This document shows positions 55,724-64,000 of a stretch of 64,000 nt of DNA, piece by piece. This DNA comes from Turbatrix aceti (Eukaryota > Nematoda > Chromadorea > Rhabditida > Panagrolaimidae). The notes beneath the pieces are model-generated. The model did not search any database, was not told the origin of the DNA, and worked only from the letters and a program-made list of their open reading frames with translations. The stretch is from NCBI GenBank assembly GCA_963969345.1, contig OZ017766.1:6386001-6450000 (forward strand). The letters are read 5' to 3'. Position 1 is the stretch's first letter. Each line of letters opens with the position of its first letter. The translations under genes were made by a program, and so were the position numbers.

Positions 55724-55820
55724 AAGTTTAAATCGATAAATAAAGTTTTTCCGAATTAAAAAAAAAATGATATTCAATGAGAGAGTCAAAATGCAACCAG
55801 CCTTCCAATTTATTCCTTAC

Positions 55821-56780
55821 TTAGCACGTGTTTCCCCTGACCAGGGTAAGCAGGGCATCTCTGTAGCTTCCGGAGGTATCGCCGATAATCGCTCTCTCGA
55901 GTGACTTTTTTCCATACACAGGATAGACCGCCGCGATATCCTTCAGGTCGACTTCGCAGCGGGTCACGATGAGACGAATGAGATCTTCGTCGCACGTGCC
56001 CATACCCTTCATTGATTTGTGCAGCTTTTCGGCAAAGTAGCCAGGTCGATCGCGGATATTCCGGATCAAAGCAAGGTACGCGTCGCGGATATCGCTGCTG
56101 AATTCGGAGATAATGGCTTTTTCGATGGCGTGCCCGGTAAGTCGCTGGTACTCATTGAAGACGAGATTCAGCTGCCAGGGATTCTGGGTAGCAAGGATGG
56201 ATTGAAAGACGCTTTCATTCGTGCCGAGACGCTTTTCACCGGCACGGTAGAGAGCCTGCGCATCGCGCATGGCCGCGGGCGGATCGACCCTGCAGGTTTC
56301 GTCACGTCCCGCTGCGCAGAGGGCCATGAGCAGTCGCTTGAAGTGTCCACTCGTCTCGCTGATCAGGTCTTGCTCGAGATCTGATCTGTAGAGAATTATG
56401 TACCACCTCTTGATGTCCAGGATTTGAGCGTTCAGCCGAGTCGTGAGGATCTCGACCAAAATGCTTTCTCGCGTGCCGACGCCTGCCATTGCCCTGCGCA
56501 GCTGCATAGCGTCATACTTGCCCGGAGGCTCCATGAGCGTCAGAATGAGGTACTGAAAGTTGCCTGACAACTCTGATCTGAGATCGTTGTAGAGATCTCT
56601 TCGGTACATGGCAGCGAATGCCATGGCAATCTGCTGGCGTTGCATGTTGGTACGACCACAGACGACAGCGATGACTTTGTTCTTGCTGCAGCCAATGCCT
56701 TTCATTGCAATCCGCAGCACCTGAGCATCCGCATGGGGATTGAAATTAGTCGCTGGGACTAGGGAGGGTCTGATGGTCAT
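55821..56780 (-). CDS. Annexin, single coding exon
   Basis: One uninterrupted minus-strand frame of 319 aa with the four 70-residue annexin repeats and little N-terminal tail. Type II calcium sites (GxGT plus an acidic residue about 40 positions later) appear as AGVGTRES, KRLGTNES and KGMGTCDE in repeats 2-4. Repeat 1 has KGIGCSKN, with Cys for Thr, and may bind calcium poorly. Annexins bind acidic membranes in a calcium-dependent way, in membrane repair, trafficking or secretion. The lack of coding introns contrasts with every other well-supported gene in the window and could mean retrotransposition, but a TTTTTTCAG acceptor nine bases before the ATG shows that a 5' splice or trans-splice is still likely. 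Confidence 0.95.
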   Translation of the reverse strand: MTIRPSLVPATNFNPHADAQVLRIAMKGIGCSKNKVIAVVCGRTNMQRQQIAMAFAAMYRRDLYNDLRSELSGNFQYLILTLMEPPGKYDAMQLRRAMAGVGTRESILVEILTTRLNAQILDIKRWYIILYRSDLEQDLISETSGHFKRLLMALCAAGRDETCRVDPPAAMRDAQALYRAGEKRLGTNESVFQSILATQNPWQLNLVFNEYQRLTGHAIEKAIISEFSSDIRDAYLALIRNIRDRPGYFAEKLHKSMKGMGTCDEDLIRLIVTRCEVDLKDIAAVYPVYGKKSLERAIIGDTSGSYRDALLTLVRGNTC

Positions 56781-57396
56781 GGTTTTATCTGAAAAAACAA
56801 ATCATTAGAAAAATACGAAAACATCACGGCAACAGTACCTTTTCAGGAGGAAAGCAGAATCAGTTAGTCAGTTGGGTTCGGCGAGATCACAATCAGGTCT
56901 ATGCCTACGTGGATTGCCGAAATGAAGGCATGCTAATTTCATGCTATCGAGAATTCTAATTTATGGACTCGATAAAGCTTTATTTAGATTTGCATGACAT
57001 TTTTCTAACAGTCATCGTTTTTATCTTCACAACGGATATCATTTATCTTCGCAACTCTGTTAATTAACGAATTTTAAAAATGTTATCGGTTTTTAAACAC
57101 CCCAAATTTCGGATTCGCTTCAATTCTGTTGTGGTTCGGATATCTGATCAGTTTCGGTTTTTGGGCCGGCCGGGTATCTGACAACCGTGGCAACTAAGAT
57201 GAATGAAAGCGATAACGGTATTCTAAATAAAAGCTAAATTGAAATGTCGCTGCAAATAACATCAAAAATCCACCTACGCAAATTCGTACACAAAACAACA
57301 AAAAACATGAATTATAATTTCAGACGATGTTTTAATAAAAATCAGATTGCAAAGTCATTTATTTTTGCAGACAAAATTCAACAAAATGCAAAAAAA
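56781..57396. other. Region between annexin promoter and nuclear-receptor-like gene
   Basis: No gene. 57100-57280 is similar to 58870-59080 (CGGATATCTGATCAGTTTCGG against ATGCCCGATCAGCTCTAGTT; AAGATGAATGAAAGCGATAA against AAGATGAGTGAAAACGATAA), so the duplication of the receptor genes included 3' flank. Confidence 0.5.
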
Positions 57397-58045
57397 TTAC
57401 AACATCTGATTTGCACCAATGTTTCTAGAAATGTATTCGTTTAAATTCGTCCAGTGTTGATTCTTCCCCAAAAGACAAGTCCATTGATAATCATAATTTA
57501 ACGACGGCGCCTGCACGGCAGCGGTTTTTTGGGGCTGTTCGGTGATGAAAGGTTGTTGGTCCGGGTATAAGGGTATCGGCTTTGGAACATAATACTGTGG
57601 CTCAGAGTTTTGCATAACTGACGGATAACACACTGCTGGGGAACGTTCTGCCTGACACGGCATATACACGTTAGAAGGTCCTATCATACTCGAAGTGGGT
57701 ATTGTCTGACTTGGCACATACACTTTGGAAGGTGCTGGAGCAACTTCTTTCATCCGCATGCCGAGCAACAAGCACTTTTTTAGTCGACACGAAGCACAAA
57801 AGCGTCGATAGGCCACGGTAACTTTGCATTGCTCTCTGAAGCAACATTTTAGTTTGTCCATTTGATCAAAATTTCGACGAAAAAACGATTTGCAAGATTT
57901 GCAGGTGAGCACGTTAAAGTTGTAACTGCAAGTCAAGTTGGTTTCATTAAATCTTAAAAAAAGCAACGTACTTATGTGATTTGTCGCCGCATACTTGACA
58001 CACCATTTTTGACGCTTCTGGTTTGGGACGTCGAAGAGAAGCCAT
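57397..58045 (-). CDS. Nuclear-receptor DNA-binding-domain-only protein, tandem copy 1
   Basis: Minus-strand exons 58045-57972 and 57925-57397 encode 200 aa. The first finger starts VCQVCGDKSH and continues across the intron to YNFNVLTCKSCKSFFRRNF; the second holds CFREQCKVTVAYRRFCASC and ends KKCLLLGMRMKEV. The spacing Cys-x2-Cys-x13-Cys-x2-Cys is that of nuclear receptors. The P-box is CKSCKS rather than CEGCKG, so DNA specificity should differ from classical receptors. After residue about 95 there is only a Pro/Gln/Tyr-rich tail (PKPIPLYPDQQPFITEQPQK) and no ligand-binding domain, comparable in layout to ODR-7 or Knirps-type proteins. Probably a DNA-binding transcription factor without ligand control. 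It is nearly identical to copy 2. Confidence 0.85.
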
Positions 58046-58243
58046 AATACATTGACTCGTTAATTGTTCAAAATAGAAACAGTTTTTAACTAATTCTAAA
58101 TATGAGATACTATCAAATTCTTTCAAGATCAGCGTCAACCGGCGGTTCTTTATGTTACGCTAGTTTTCACATGCTACGGTTTTTTACCAGAATAGGTGTA
58201 TAAGAAACACAGCAACTAATAGCCGAAAGGCATTACGTCTGAA

Positions 58244-58330
58244 CCCTCCCTAAGATCGTGGTTATCTATTCTCTTGATCCGAACTCTTTTCATATTCCCT
58301 GAAGGAGATACTGACCTATTAACTGATTTT
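58244..58330 (-). promoter_or_regulatory. Conserved upstream block of receptor-like copy 1
   Basis: CCCTAAGATCGTGGTTATCT followed by TTGATCC and GACCTATTAACT, about 200-285 bases before the ATG. The same block precedes copies 2 and 3. Could be promoter or a small transcribed element. Confidence 0.45.
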
Positions 58331-59347
58331 TCCTAACCGGTGTGAAAAAGATTATTTAATTTATCAAAAAATTACCACGTCGTTTTATTAGTCGCGAACA
58401 ATGTTTTTGCATTGCCGGAATGTTGATTTGCAATACCAAATATTGCCAGCTAAAAAATGTATAAATATTTATTGATTCTGTGGAAATACACACATTTTAT
58501 ATGTCGAATTGCGCTGAGATCAAACATGATTTTTAAAAGCATCTTGTGTTGGAGTAAACATTTTTGCCTGCCAATGTTTCATTTTCAAAATTTGATGACA
58601 AATAATGGTTTCGGTTTTTTGAACCCTACATCGCAGATGTATATGTAAAGCGAGCGATGATCAAATGAGTAGATAAAGTAGTATGTACGTGAATTGAATG
58701 ACGGACCGAATCATCCAGGATGACAAATTGCAAAAATTGGTATCAATTTGCATTAAAATTGTTTTTTATGCGGTATTTTGAGTTTGAAAAGCATTCGATA
58801 AAATGTAAAAAAGCCTGTTGATGAAACAAAAGAAAATAAGAAACTCGATAACAATTTCAAAAAAAATCGGTTTTGGTTTCGAAATTATCCGAAATCGAAT
58901 ACCAACGTTTCGATTTGATTTGGTTCAAATGCCCGATCAGCTCTAGTTTTCGGACCGGGTACGTGACAATACTGGTAATTAAGATGAGTGAAAACGATAA
59001 CACAATACAAAATAGGGCAAGTACGGCAAAGATTTAAAAAGGATGACTGCAAGTTGTTTGGTATCAAAAATCCTCCTACGCAGATACTTATGTAAATACA
59101 TGAAAACAACATGGAGTGCACTGACGCGATTTTTTGTAAAAATTAGATTTTATGGTCATTTATTTTTGCACGGCTACCGTATTCTGCACACTTGGAGGGC
59201 AACTCGCAACATGCTTCCATGGCTTTTCGACATTTCGATTCCGAATTCCGCGTCGACATCCATCGACAAAGATAGACAACACATGGAAAAAATCATTTAA
59301 TATGACCGTGAAAATAAAAATAACAATAAAAACCCGATTACAAATAA
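58331..59347. other. Spacer between receptor-like copies 1 and 2
   Basis: No gene supported. Its right part matches the 3' flank of copy 1 (57100-57280). Confidence 0.4.
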
Positions 59348-59993
59348 TTAGAACATCTGATTTGCACCAATAGTTCTAGAAATGTATTCGTTTAAATTCG
59401 TCCAGTGTTGATTCTTCCCCAAAAGACAAGTCCATTGATAATCATAATTTAACGACGGCGCCTGCACGGCAGCGGTTTTTTGGGGCTGGTTGGTGATGAA
59501 AGATTGTTGGCCCGGGTATAAGGGTATCGGTTTTGGAACGTAATACTGTGGCTCAGAGTTTTGCATAACTGACGGAAAACAAACTGTAGAACGTTTTGCC
59601 TGACACGGCATATACACGTTGGAAGGTCCTATCATACTCGAGGTTTGTATCGCCTGACTTGGCCCATACACTTTTACAGGTGCTCGAGCAACTTCTTTCA
59701 TCCGCATGCCCAGCAATAAGCATTTTTTTAGTCGACACGAAGCACAAAAGCGTCGATAGGCCACGGTTACTTTGCATTGTTTTCTGAAGCAACATTTCAG
59801 TTTGTCCATTTGATCAAAATTTCGACGAAAAAACGATTTGCAAGATTTGCAGGTGAGCACGTTGAAGTTGTAACTGCAAGTCAAGTTTGTTTCATTAAAT
59901 CTTAAAAAATGCAACTTACTTATGTGATTTGTCGCCGCATACTTGACACACCATTTTTGACGCTTCTGGTTTGGGACGTCGAAGAGAAGCCAT
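59348..59993 (-). CDS. Nuclear-receptor DNA-binding-domain-only protein, tandem copy 2
   Basis: Minus-strand exons 59993-59920 and 59873-59348 encode 199 aa. The first exon is the same length as in copy 1 (74 bp) and gives the same start, MASLRRPKPEASKMVCQVCG. The zinc fingers differ by very few residues (CFRKQCKVTVAYRRFCASC), and the Pro/Gln-rich tail is nearly the same, ending SLNYDYQWTCLLGKNQHWTN. Copies 1 and 2 are therefore a recent tandem duplication with flanks. Likely role: DNA binding without ligand control. The conserved cysteines are all present, so purifying selection on the finger is likely. Confidence 0.85.
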
Positions 59994-60155
59994 AATACTT
60001 TGACTTGTTAGTTGTCAAAAATAAATTTATTTTTTTTACAAATTCTATGAAATTATTTCAGGATTGAAGTTTTCCTATTTCACGAGCTTTCACTTAATGT
60101 TGCTTGATACGGTTATTAACTAAAGGAGGTGTATGCAGAACTAATGAGTGTGAAT

Positions 60156-60240
60156 CCGCCCTAAGATCGTGGTTATCTACTCATTTGATCCAGACTTTTT
60201 TCAGATGTGCGAGGGGAGATAGACCGACCTACTGACTAGG
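60156..60240 (-). promoter_or_regulatory. Conserved upstream block of receptor-like copy 2
   Basis: CCCTAAGATCGTGGTTATCT, TTGATCCAGACTTTTTTCAG and GACCTACTGACTA, 163-247 bases before the ATG. Confidence 0.45.
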
Positions 60241-61073
60241 TTGTAGCGCAGATTTTTCCTTTATTTTGTGCAAAAATGTCGTTGGCGTTTATCATTGACA
60301 GCAACAAATTAAAATTCTTAGGTTTGTGCGTATCAGGGAATCCCCCAACTTTTGTCGTACACCAGCACCCGATGTTCGGGTTTCCAATGCAAAAACCAAA
60401 GTGTCGATTCACAATACTAAATTGATATTCAACTAAAAACCAGTAAAATACGTACACAATACTAAAAATTGCCTCACAACTCCCGCCCGACATCAGAGAA
60501 AATGTCGGACTTAAAGAAGCACCGAGTGAAAAGAATCAGTGTAACTGTTCAAGTGCAAAAAACTATTATTTGACAAGTCAAGAGTTCGAGATTTTTGCCT
60601 GAAATTGTAGCGTTTGCATCATGATGATGACCAACGCGTCATCAAAACATTTTTTTAAATATGCGTACCTAAGAAGTTTTAAAAAATTATTCAGGTACAC
60701 ATTCGATACAGCGAACATAAAGATAACTTGTTTTTTTACATTAAAGAGAGCGTGACGTCGGTTTTTATGATGAAAAACACGTCTGTATCCAAATCTACGG
60801 ACAAAGCTTGAACGAGTGCGGAACGTTTTTCTTATCAATGTGCATGTTTTCAGTTACACGGATTTCCCATAATGTTTTCGCGTCGATACATAAAAATTTG
60901 ACTTTTTCGAGTACAAATTGTGCAAAAACAAATTATCTTACATCAAAGCAATAGTGGTTTGCTTTGGTTGAAAACATGTATTGCTTTTGTTGTAACACAA
61001 ACAACACATGTTTGACACCATGTCCTCAGAAAAAGCATGAACAATAAATTATAAAAATTGTAACACAAAACAA
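60241..61073. other. Spacer between receptor-like copies 2 and 3
   Basis: No gene supported. CAAAGTGTCGATTCACAATA at about 60400 recurs at about 62205 upstream of copy 3, so more 5' flank is shared than the conserved block alone. Confidence 0.4.
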
Positions 61074-61696
61074 TTACAATACATGTTTGCCACTAATGTC
61101 CTCAGAAAACGTTTCATTTGCATCGGGGCAATATGCATTCTGATCCGAAGGATAAGCCCAGAAGTAGTCGCACGCTGACGATGGCATTTGCATGACACCC
61201 GATTTTTGGCACTGTTCGTCGACGAATGACTGATGTATTGGGTTAAAGGGTGCCTGCTTTTGTACGTAATGATTTGGCTCAGGTTTTTGTATAACTTGTA
61301 TAACGGACGGGTAAAACGCAGCTGTAGGACAAAAACTGCTTATTGACTGATTTTGTGCGCACGCGTTTAAGGATGTTTTGGTATTCGTAGCTGGAGGGGA
61401 GATGCTTCTGGCTTGCTTCATACACATGCCCAACCGTAAACACTTCTGAAGTCGGCATGAAGGACAATGCCGTCGAGAGGCAATTGTTATGTTGCACTGG
61501 TTTCCAAATGGACAAGTCAAAGTGTTCATCTTGAAAAAATTTCGGCGGAAGAATGATTTGCAGGGATGACAGGTGCAAACATTGAAGTTGTAACTGTAAA
61601 TCAAAATTGTTTTTTTGTAAAATGTTTGAAACAGTTGAACAAACAAACTTACTTATTGGCTTTGTCACCGCATACTTGACATACCATTTTCTTCAT
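61074..61696 (-). CDS. Nuclear-receptor DNA-binding-domain-only protein, diverged copy 3
   Basis: Minus-strand exons 61696-61653 and 61593-61074 encode 187 aa. The start is MKKMVCQVCGDKANN. Fingers: YNFNVCTCHPCKSFFRRNF, then CPFGNQCNITIASRRHCPSC and LQKCLRLGMCMKQA. The P-box is CHPCKS, the same as in the plus-strand copy at 43.9 kb and different from CKSCKS of copies 1 and 2. The tail is rich in Ser, Pro and Gln with no ligand-binding domain. The intron is at the same place and phase as in the other minus-strand copies. It is the older member of the array. Probably a DNA-binding transcription factor; targets unknown. Confidence 0.85.
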
Positions 61697-61924
61697 TTTT
61701 TAGTATTGAACGTTCCTTGAACAAAAAATACAACGATGCCAGACTCTTTGATCTTTCGAAATAAAGATAGTTTTTAAAAGAAATTTGGTAAGATCATATC
61801 AATATCTTTTGTTCACCGGTTTTCCGCCAAATTAATTTAAGCTTTTACTTGACGCCCCCCCTGATACGGTAATTTTTCAGAAAATGACATATTAGAACGC
61901 AGCAATACGTGAGGTAGTGCATGG

Positions 61925-62015
61925 AATCCCTCCAAACATCGTGCTTATCTACTCGCTTGATCCTCGATTTTTTTCAGATGTGCTGAAAGAGATTATCGAC
62001 TGACCTACTGACTAC
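61925..62015 (-). promoter_or_regulatory. Conserved upstream block of receptor-like copy 3
   Basis: AAACATCGTGCTTATCTACTC, TTTTTTTCAGATGTGCTGA and GACTGACCTACTGACTACG, 229-319 bases before the ATG. More diverged than in copies 1 and 2 but clearly the same. Confidence 0.4.
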
Positions 62016-62828
62016 GATGTATGTAAAATTTCTCTTTTCTTTTTTTGAAAGTAAAAATGTAAATGACGTTTATTGTTGATTGCAAATTAATTTTAACATC
62101 GAAAAAAAGCAATTTTAGGCAATTTGATTATGTGTCTGGGTTTTAATCCTTTACCGTATCAGAGAATCATTGCTTCTGTTGTCCTGATATCCAAAATGGA
62201 AGCCAAAGTGTCGATTCACAATACCAAAATGGTATTCCGCTGGTTTCTAGAAAATATTAAAATTCATAAACACTATCAAATCAGAAACATTCGAAACTTA
62301 CAGATGTCAAATTGTGTTCCGCGTTGTACAAAAAAGCTTCATTGTCTTTTTGAAAATCACGTGATGACACAAAATTAGGCATGCTTTGGTCGTCCGTGTA
62401 ACTTAAAAGAATTACAAGAAAGACAATATAAGACGCGGACAATAAAAATTTTTTTTACTACCCATTTTTTCTAGCATTTTTTTATTCCGAATTTGTGGCC
62501 TTACAGTTTTCTGATTTTTGCGTTTTGAAGACAAAAAGCTTCTAAGGTTTGTCACAGAAGCAAACACCTTGTTTTATTGCATTTATTTAATGCACACTTT
62601 GAAACATCATGAGCAACAAAATTTTATACAAAAATGCTCAAAAAGCATCAGTACATTTAAAGTTTGTGTCATTAGATGCATTTTATTTCAATTTAGCTGT
62701 TTTTGTTCATGGGTTTTGGTGCAGAACAATATTTGGTATTTTCTCACATTTTGCTTCTAAATTTTATCATAGATGCTTTTTTATTCATAATTCACTCAAA
62801 ATCAAAACAGAGAAACACAACAGGAAAA
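62016..62828. other. Region with no supported gene
   Basis: AT-rich; short open frames only, without motifs. Left part is shared 5' flank of the receptor-like family. Confidence 0.35.
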
Positions 62829-63050
62829 TGGCGAGTGTCGCGGAATGCAGCGCTGAAAAGAGAGAAATAAAAGTGCGCGCACACGAACGTCTCGCATTTG
62901 GCGAGTGTCGCGGATTGCAGCGTTGAAAAGAGCGAAAGAAAAGTGCGCGCACACGAACGTCTCGCATTTGGCGAGTGTCGCGGATTGCAGCGTTGAAAAG
63001 AGCGAAAGAAAAGTGCGCGCACACGAACGTCTTTTGGCGAGTGTCGCGGA
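62829..63050. repeat. 70-bp GC-rich minisatellite
   Basis: Units start TGGCGAGTGTCGCGGA at 62829, 62899, 62969 and 63035, spaced 70, 70 and 66 bases. Each contains GCAGCGYTGAAAAGAG, AAGTGCGCGCACACGAACGT and CTCGCATTT. Three full units plus a partial one. Confidence 0.9.
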
Positions 63051-64000
63051 ATGCAGCATCGAATTTGCCGAGGGTTGCGGCGCGCCGCGATCGCTAGAGG
63101 GGAAAAATGAACAAAATACAACGAATACAGTTAATAAAATTAGGTAAGGTACAGATAATTAGCTTTTCTTTGTTTGCAGATTCTGACGGATTCTGATCGT
63201 CGCTGTCATCGTAATGTTGATGGAAACTTGCCGTCAGCGTTTCATAATCGCCGCGTTGTGGTGGACGATGAATCTTTTTGTGTCGGCGCAAAGTAAGATT
63301 GTCGATTCACGTGGAGTCGCGATAGCATTTTTGAGCGTTATCCTGGTAGACGTGGAGTAAAAAGCGTGCTTACATTGCTCATAAGAATTTGATCTAAAAA
63401 AATCTTGAATCAAAATAATTTTTTTCTGAAAAATCCTTACCATACGAGCCAGTATCTGCCGGTGTCACCTGCCGTGGACATCGTTGATGCGACGTGAACA
63501 GAAAGATGACGTCGAGAATCGATACAACAACGTTGATTGTTCAAAAAATGTAAAGTGAGGAAAATTCGCGTTCTGCACAAAAAACGTGCGCACGCTCGTA
63601 GTGAATGCGTTGTTCGTCCGTCTGTCCAGACGTTCAGAATTTTTTGGTGAAGGGTCGGACCGATTTGATAGTTATCACAGCGCGTGGCATCTAATGGAAG
63701 CATAGCACGCGCCGGCTGTCTGAACGATCCTTCTTTCCCTGGTCCCTCACTGCTTTTTCTTTGTTCAGCGCGCGTCGCACTCATGACGAGAGATTTTCCC
63801 GCTGCCCGAGCGCGCTGGTCGAATTAGTTGCAAAAAAGGAATCTTGGGCCAAATTGGAAATTTTTCACTTTTTCAAATTAGATTTGTAATTAGAATAATA
63901 TTTGAAGCATTTTGATATGTTTTTCAGAATTGTGGGACAATTTTTGATCAAAATCGAGTAGGGTTCGGAAGAAAAAATCCACAGGGCTTCAAAATACAGG
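63051..64000. other. Right end of window, no supported gene
   Basis: GC-richer than the AT-rich spacers. Minus-strand open frames at 63094-63291 (MRRHKKIHRPPQRGDYETL) and 63437-63784 have no recognisable domain and weak coding character. They could be exons of a gene continuing out of the window, but I cannot support that. Confidence 0.3.

Noticed and set aside
62785..63121. Repeated Cys/His/Arg-rich open frames on the minus strand at the minisatellite
   Set aside because: Their periodicity comes from the 70-bp tandem unit, and three frames are open at once.
63437..63784. 115-codon minus-strand open frame at the right end
   Set aside because: No recognisable domain, composition like non-coding GC-rich DNA, and no splice partner seen.

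Overview
The window is eukaryotic nuclear DNA, most likely from a nematode. Genes are split by short to medium introns with GT donors and T-rich acceptors ending in TTTTCAG. Several genes have such an acceptor 1 to 40 bases upstream of the start codon, as expected for spliced-leader trans-splicing. Same-strand neighbours are often only 100 to 230 bp apart, as in nematode operons. The gene content also fits: DNA-binding-domain-only nuclear receptors, GT92 and GT14 glycosyltransferases, several C1GALT-like genes, a CYP4-type P450 and a UGT. I cannot name the species. Every multi-exon model below was built by hand from splice signals and reading-frame continuity; exon coordinates are in each entry.

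Left part (1-17.5 kb), mostly ordinary genes: a partial hAT-transposase-like gene, a complete 520-aa CYP4-type P450, a branch-1 nitrilase, a PP1-type phosphatase, the nonsense-mediated decay factor UPF2 on the minus strand, and an unrecognised 353-aa gene directly upstream of UPF2. Their introns and spacers carry two palindromic repeat families.

Middle part (18.4-55.7 kb), the most interesting: ten glycosyltransferase genes of four families lie within about 37 kb, mixed with a few others. They are GT92 (two), GT31/C1GALT-like (three), GT14/core-2-I-branching-like (two) and GT43 glucuronosyltransferase-like (three, one a pseudogene). Known family activities could build and cap a mucin-type O-glycan: core-1 galactose, branch, glucuronic acid, further galactose. 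Between them are a BED-finger gene and a minus-strand block UGT - ABHD17-like hydrolase - membrane protein with operon-like spacing, and an aquaporin. At least four palindromic DNA transposons have landed in this cluster, two inside exons: a 425-bp hAT-like element with an 8-bp target duplication splits GT92 exon 1, and a 634-bp hAT-like palindrome with an 8-bp duplication splits the last exon of a GT43 copy. A 1585-bp Tc1/mariner-like palindrome with TA ends lies immediately upstream of the second GT92 gene.

Right part (55.8-64 kb): an intronless annexin gene, then three tandem minus-strand genes encoding about 190-200 aa proteins with a nuclear-receptor zinc-finger domain and no ligand-binding domain. 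Their upstream regions share a conserved block. A fourth, plus-strand copy at 43.9 kb has a defective splice junction. A 70-bp GC-rich minisatellite lies near the right end. A 200-base run of N at 51242-51441 is an assembly gap.
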